Notes under the pieces: model-generated | The model's database searches: none | The model's input: the letters and a program-made list of their open reading frames with translations, nothing else | Told to the model about the DNA's origin: nothing | Assembly (NCBI GenBank): GCA_964403185.1 | Contig: CAYOFK010000142.1 | Span: 1 to 7,637 of the forward strand | Direction: 5' to 3' | DNA from: CAYOFK01 sp964403185 | GTDB lineage: Bacteria > Bacteroidota > Bacteroidia > Bacteroidales > VadinHA17 | Length of the DNA stretch: 7,637 nt | Shown: positions 6,043-7,637 of the stretch, in pieces | Position numbering within the stretch: position 1 is the stretch's first letter | How the letters are laid out: every line of letters begins with the position of its first letter | Made by a program: the position numbers and the translations under genes

Positions 6043-6960
6043 ATGTCAATTGAAGTCATAGAAGTAACCAAGATCTACGGGGCACAAAAAGCCCTGGACG
6101 GGATTTCCTTTTCAGTGAATTCAGGTGAAGTGGTTGGCCTCCTGGGCCCCAATGGTGCGGGAAAATCAACCTTAATGAAGATCATCACAGGTTTCATCCT
6201 TCCCTCATCCGGAACAGCAAAAATTCAGGGATTTGATATCATGAAAGATCCGCTGGAAGTTAAGAAACGCCTGGGTTATTTGCCCGAACATAATCCATTA
6301 TATACCGATATGTATGTAAAGGAATACCTTGAATTTGTTGCCCGGATCTACAGTCCGGGCAGCTCTGCAAAACGGGCAGTTGAGGAGATCATAAACAAAA
6401 CCGGGCTCTCACCTGAGCGGCAAAAAAAAATCGGTGAACTTTCAAAAGGGTACCGGCAACGAGTGGGACTGGCACAGGCCTTGATCCATGATCCTGAAGT
6501 TCTGATTTTCGATGAACCCACATCTGGTCTGGATCCCAATCAGATCGTAGAAATCCGTAATTTGATCTCAGAAGTCGGAAAGGAAAAAACCGTCATCCTT
6601 TCCACACATATCATGCAGGAAGTGGAAGCCATCTGTGACCGGGTAGTCATCATTGATCATGGAACCATCGTTGCCAATGATGCTACTGACAGGATCCACA
6701 CAAAGACAGACCATCTGCAAAAGATCCTGGTGGAATTCCAGGGCACGGTCAGCCTGAAAGGGCTGGAACAAATTCCCGGTGTAGCACAGGTATTCAAAGT
6801 TTCAGATGCATGCTGGGTCATTCAGGGACCTGTTCAGGAAGATCTGCGGCCAAAGATCTTTAATTATGCCGTGGAAAATAAACTTACGGTCCTCTCCCAG
6901 CAAGTTCAGGAAAAAAGCCTTGAAGAAATTTTTTGGGAACTTACAAACAAAGCACATTGA
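6043..6960 (+). CDS. gldA: Gliding motility-type ABC transporter ATP-binding protein GldA
   Basis: A 305-residue cytoplasmic ATPase subunit. In gliding Bacteroidota, GldA works with the membrane proteins GldF and GldG, whose genes are often elsewhere, as here. ABC motifs in order are Walker A GPNGAGKST (35-43, K41), GYLPEHNPLY (78-87) at the Q-loop, signature LSKGYRQRVGLAQAL (133-147), Walker B VLIFDEPT (153-160, catalytic E158), D-loop SGLDP (161-165) and H189 in LSTHIMQEVEAICDR. The Q-loop glutamine position is Glu82 and the signature is LSKGY instead of LSGGQ. From memory both are normal for GldA-like proteins. Residues about 220-305 form the C-terminal extension, with a conserved-looking SLEEIFWELT at the end. 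The start MSIEVIEVTKIYG is typical of the family. The open frame extends 61 codons upstream, but that part crosses the promoter and a hairpin. Other efflux-type ATPases are a less likely reading. Confidence 0.88.
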   Translation: MSIEVIEVTKIYGAQKALDGISFSVNSGEVVGLLGPNGAGKSTLMKIITGFILPSSGTAKIQGFDIMKDPLEVKKRLGYLPEHNPLYTDMYVKEYLEFVARIYSPGSSAKRAVEEIINKTGLSPERQKKIGELSKGYRQRVGLAQALIHDPEVLIFDEPTSGLDPNQIVEIRNLISEVGKEKTVILSTHIMQEVEAICDRVVIIDHGTIVANDATDRIHTKTDHLQKILVEFQGTVSLKGLEQIPGVAQVFKVSDACWVIQGPVQEDLRPKIFNYAVENKLTVLSQQVQEKSLEEIFWELTNKAH

Positions 6961-7166
6961 CCTTATTACATAAACTGGCCGGGATTTTATTTTTTCATTG
7001 CATTTTCTTTGGAAAACTTAAGAAATATTATTTCATTTGTCCATCAAAATTTTGTGGAAAAATTTGACTGATTGCAACCACACACAAAAAATGCTAAAAC
7101 AGTATTCTTTTCTGTATTCCCAGTCACCTTTTTTCCTTTGTTCAGTATATCTAAAATTTAAATTAT
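6961..7166. other. gldA-metK intergenic region with an A/T-rich dyad
   Basis: This stretch is strongly A/T-rich. An imperfect dyad, TCAAAATTTT (7044-7053) and AAAAATTTGA (7058-7067), pairs at nine of ten positions around GTGG and is a candidate operator or leader stem for metK. There is no hairpin ahead of the T-rich run at about 6983-6993, so I see no clear gldA terminator. TTCCTTTG at 7133-7140 matches the -7 consensus at seven of eight bases but has no TTG upstream at the right distance. I recognise no riboswitch. Confidence 0.35.
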
Positions 7167-7637
7167 ATGTCATATTTGTTTACCTCCGAATCTGTATCTG
7201 AGGGACATCCCGATAAGATTGCAGATCAGATCTCAGATGCTTTGTTAGATGAATTACTAAAACAGGATGCAGAGTCTAAAGTGGCCTGTGAAACGCTGGT
7301 GACTACGGGGCTTGTTGTTTGCAGTGGAGAAGTGCGGACCAGGGGATGGGCCGATATTCATAAAATAGTTCGAAGGGTTATCAGGGATATCGGCTATACC
7401 CGTGCCGAATATAAGTTTGATGCCGATTCCTGTGGAATCATGTCAGCCCTGCACGGGCAATCAGACGATATTTTTCAGGGCGTGAAACGCCAGGCTGACG
7501 AGGATCAGGGCGCCGGTGACCAGGGCATGATGTTTGGTTACGCCAATCGCGATATGCCCAATGGCATGCCCCTCCCCCATGAATTGAGCCACATTCTGTT
7601 GCAGCAACTGGCTGAGATCAGAAAAGAGGGTAAAGAA
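7167..7637 (+). CDS. metK: S-adenosylmethionine synthetase (methionine adenosyltransferase), 5' part
   Basis: MetK makes S-adenosylmethionine from methionine and ATP in the cytoplasm, releasing phosphate and pyrophosphate. It works as a dimer or tetramer. The first 157 codons are present and the frame stays open to the window edge. The full protein is usually about 380-430 residues, so more than half is missing. Visible signatures are FTSESVSEGHPDKIADQISD (5-24) with active-site H14, ACETLVTTG (40-48), the mobile-loop region around QSDDIFQGV (98-106), and the hallmark GAGDQGMMFGYA (115-126). The sequence aligns without gaps to E. coli MetK through most of this region. The ATG at 7167 matches the family start. 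It follows gldA by 206 bp and probably has its own promoter. Nothing in the visible part looks damaged. Confidence 0.97.
   Translation, partial: MSYLFTSESVSEGHPDKIADQISDALLDELLKQDAESKVACETLVTTGLVVCSGEVRTRGWADIHKIVRRVIRDIGYTRAEYKFDADSCGIMSALHGQSDDIFQGVKRQADEDQGAGDQGMMFGYANRDMPNGMPLPHELSHILLQQLAEIRKEGKE

Noticed and set aside
6961..7000. A gldA terminator using the T-rich run after TGGCCGGGA.
   Set aside because: No stem of useful length precedes the T run; only a 4-bp GGCC palindrome is present.
7080..7166. A SAM-sensing riboswitch in the metK leader.
   Set aside because: The leader is short and A/T-rich, and I could not find paired helices resembling any SAM riboswitch class.

Overview
The window looks like chromosomal DNA of a member of the Bacteroidota. 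It carries a gldA-type ATPase of the Bacteroidota gliding machinery, a perfect copy of the phylum's -7 promoter element (TAnnTTTG), a large exported TPR-CHAT protein of a kind common in that phylum, and weak ribosome binding sites with A-rich leaders. I cannot name a genus.

Layout. Positions 1-5676 are read leftward. In order of transcription these are a complete PutP-type sodium/solute symporter (5676-4255), a 132-bp MITE-like insertion with perfect 16-bp terminal inverted repeats that starts at the very next base after the symporter stop codon (4254-4123), a complete 956-residue secreted TPR-CHAT caspase-like protein (4022-1152), and, 37 bp downstream, a class V aminotransferase of the VC1184 'cysteine desulfurase-like' type that is cut by the window edge (1114-1). 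Positions 5677-6042 form a divergent 366-bp intergenic region with no credible gene. It holds three separate foldback structures and the gldA promoter. Rightward from there come gldA (6043-6960) and the first 157 codons of metK (7167-7637).

How the genes relate. The TPR-CHAT and aminotransferase genes are the only pair close enough to call a likely operon. The symporter is probably a separate unit, because the foldback element lies between it and the CHAT gene and a candidate promoter precedes the CHAT gene. gldA and metK are co-directional but 206 bp apart, and look like two independent housekeeping or motility genes.

I do not see a complete new defence or secretion system. The points most worth a second look are the secreted CHAT protease candidate paired with an aminotransferase that lacks the desulfurase cysteine, the MITE flush against a stop codon, and the cluster of palindromic elements upstream of gldA.
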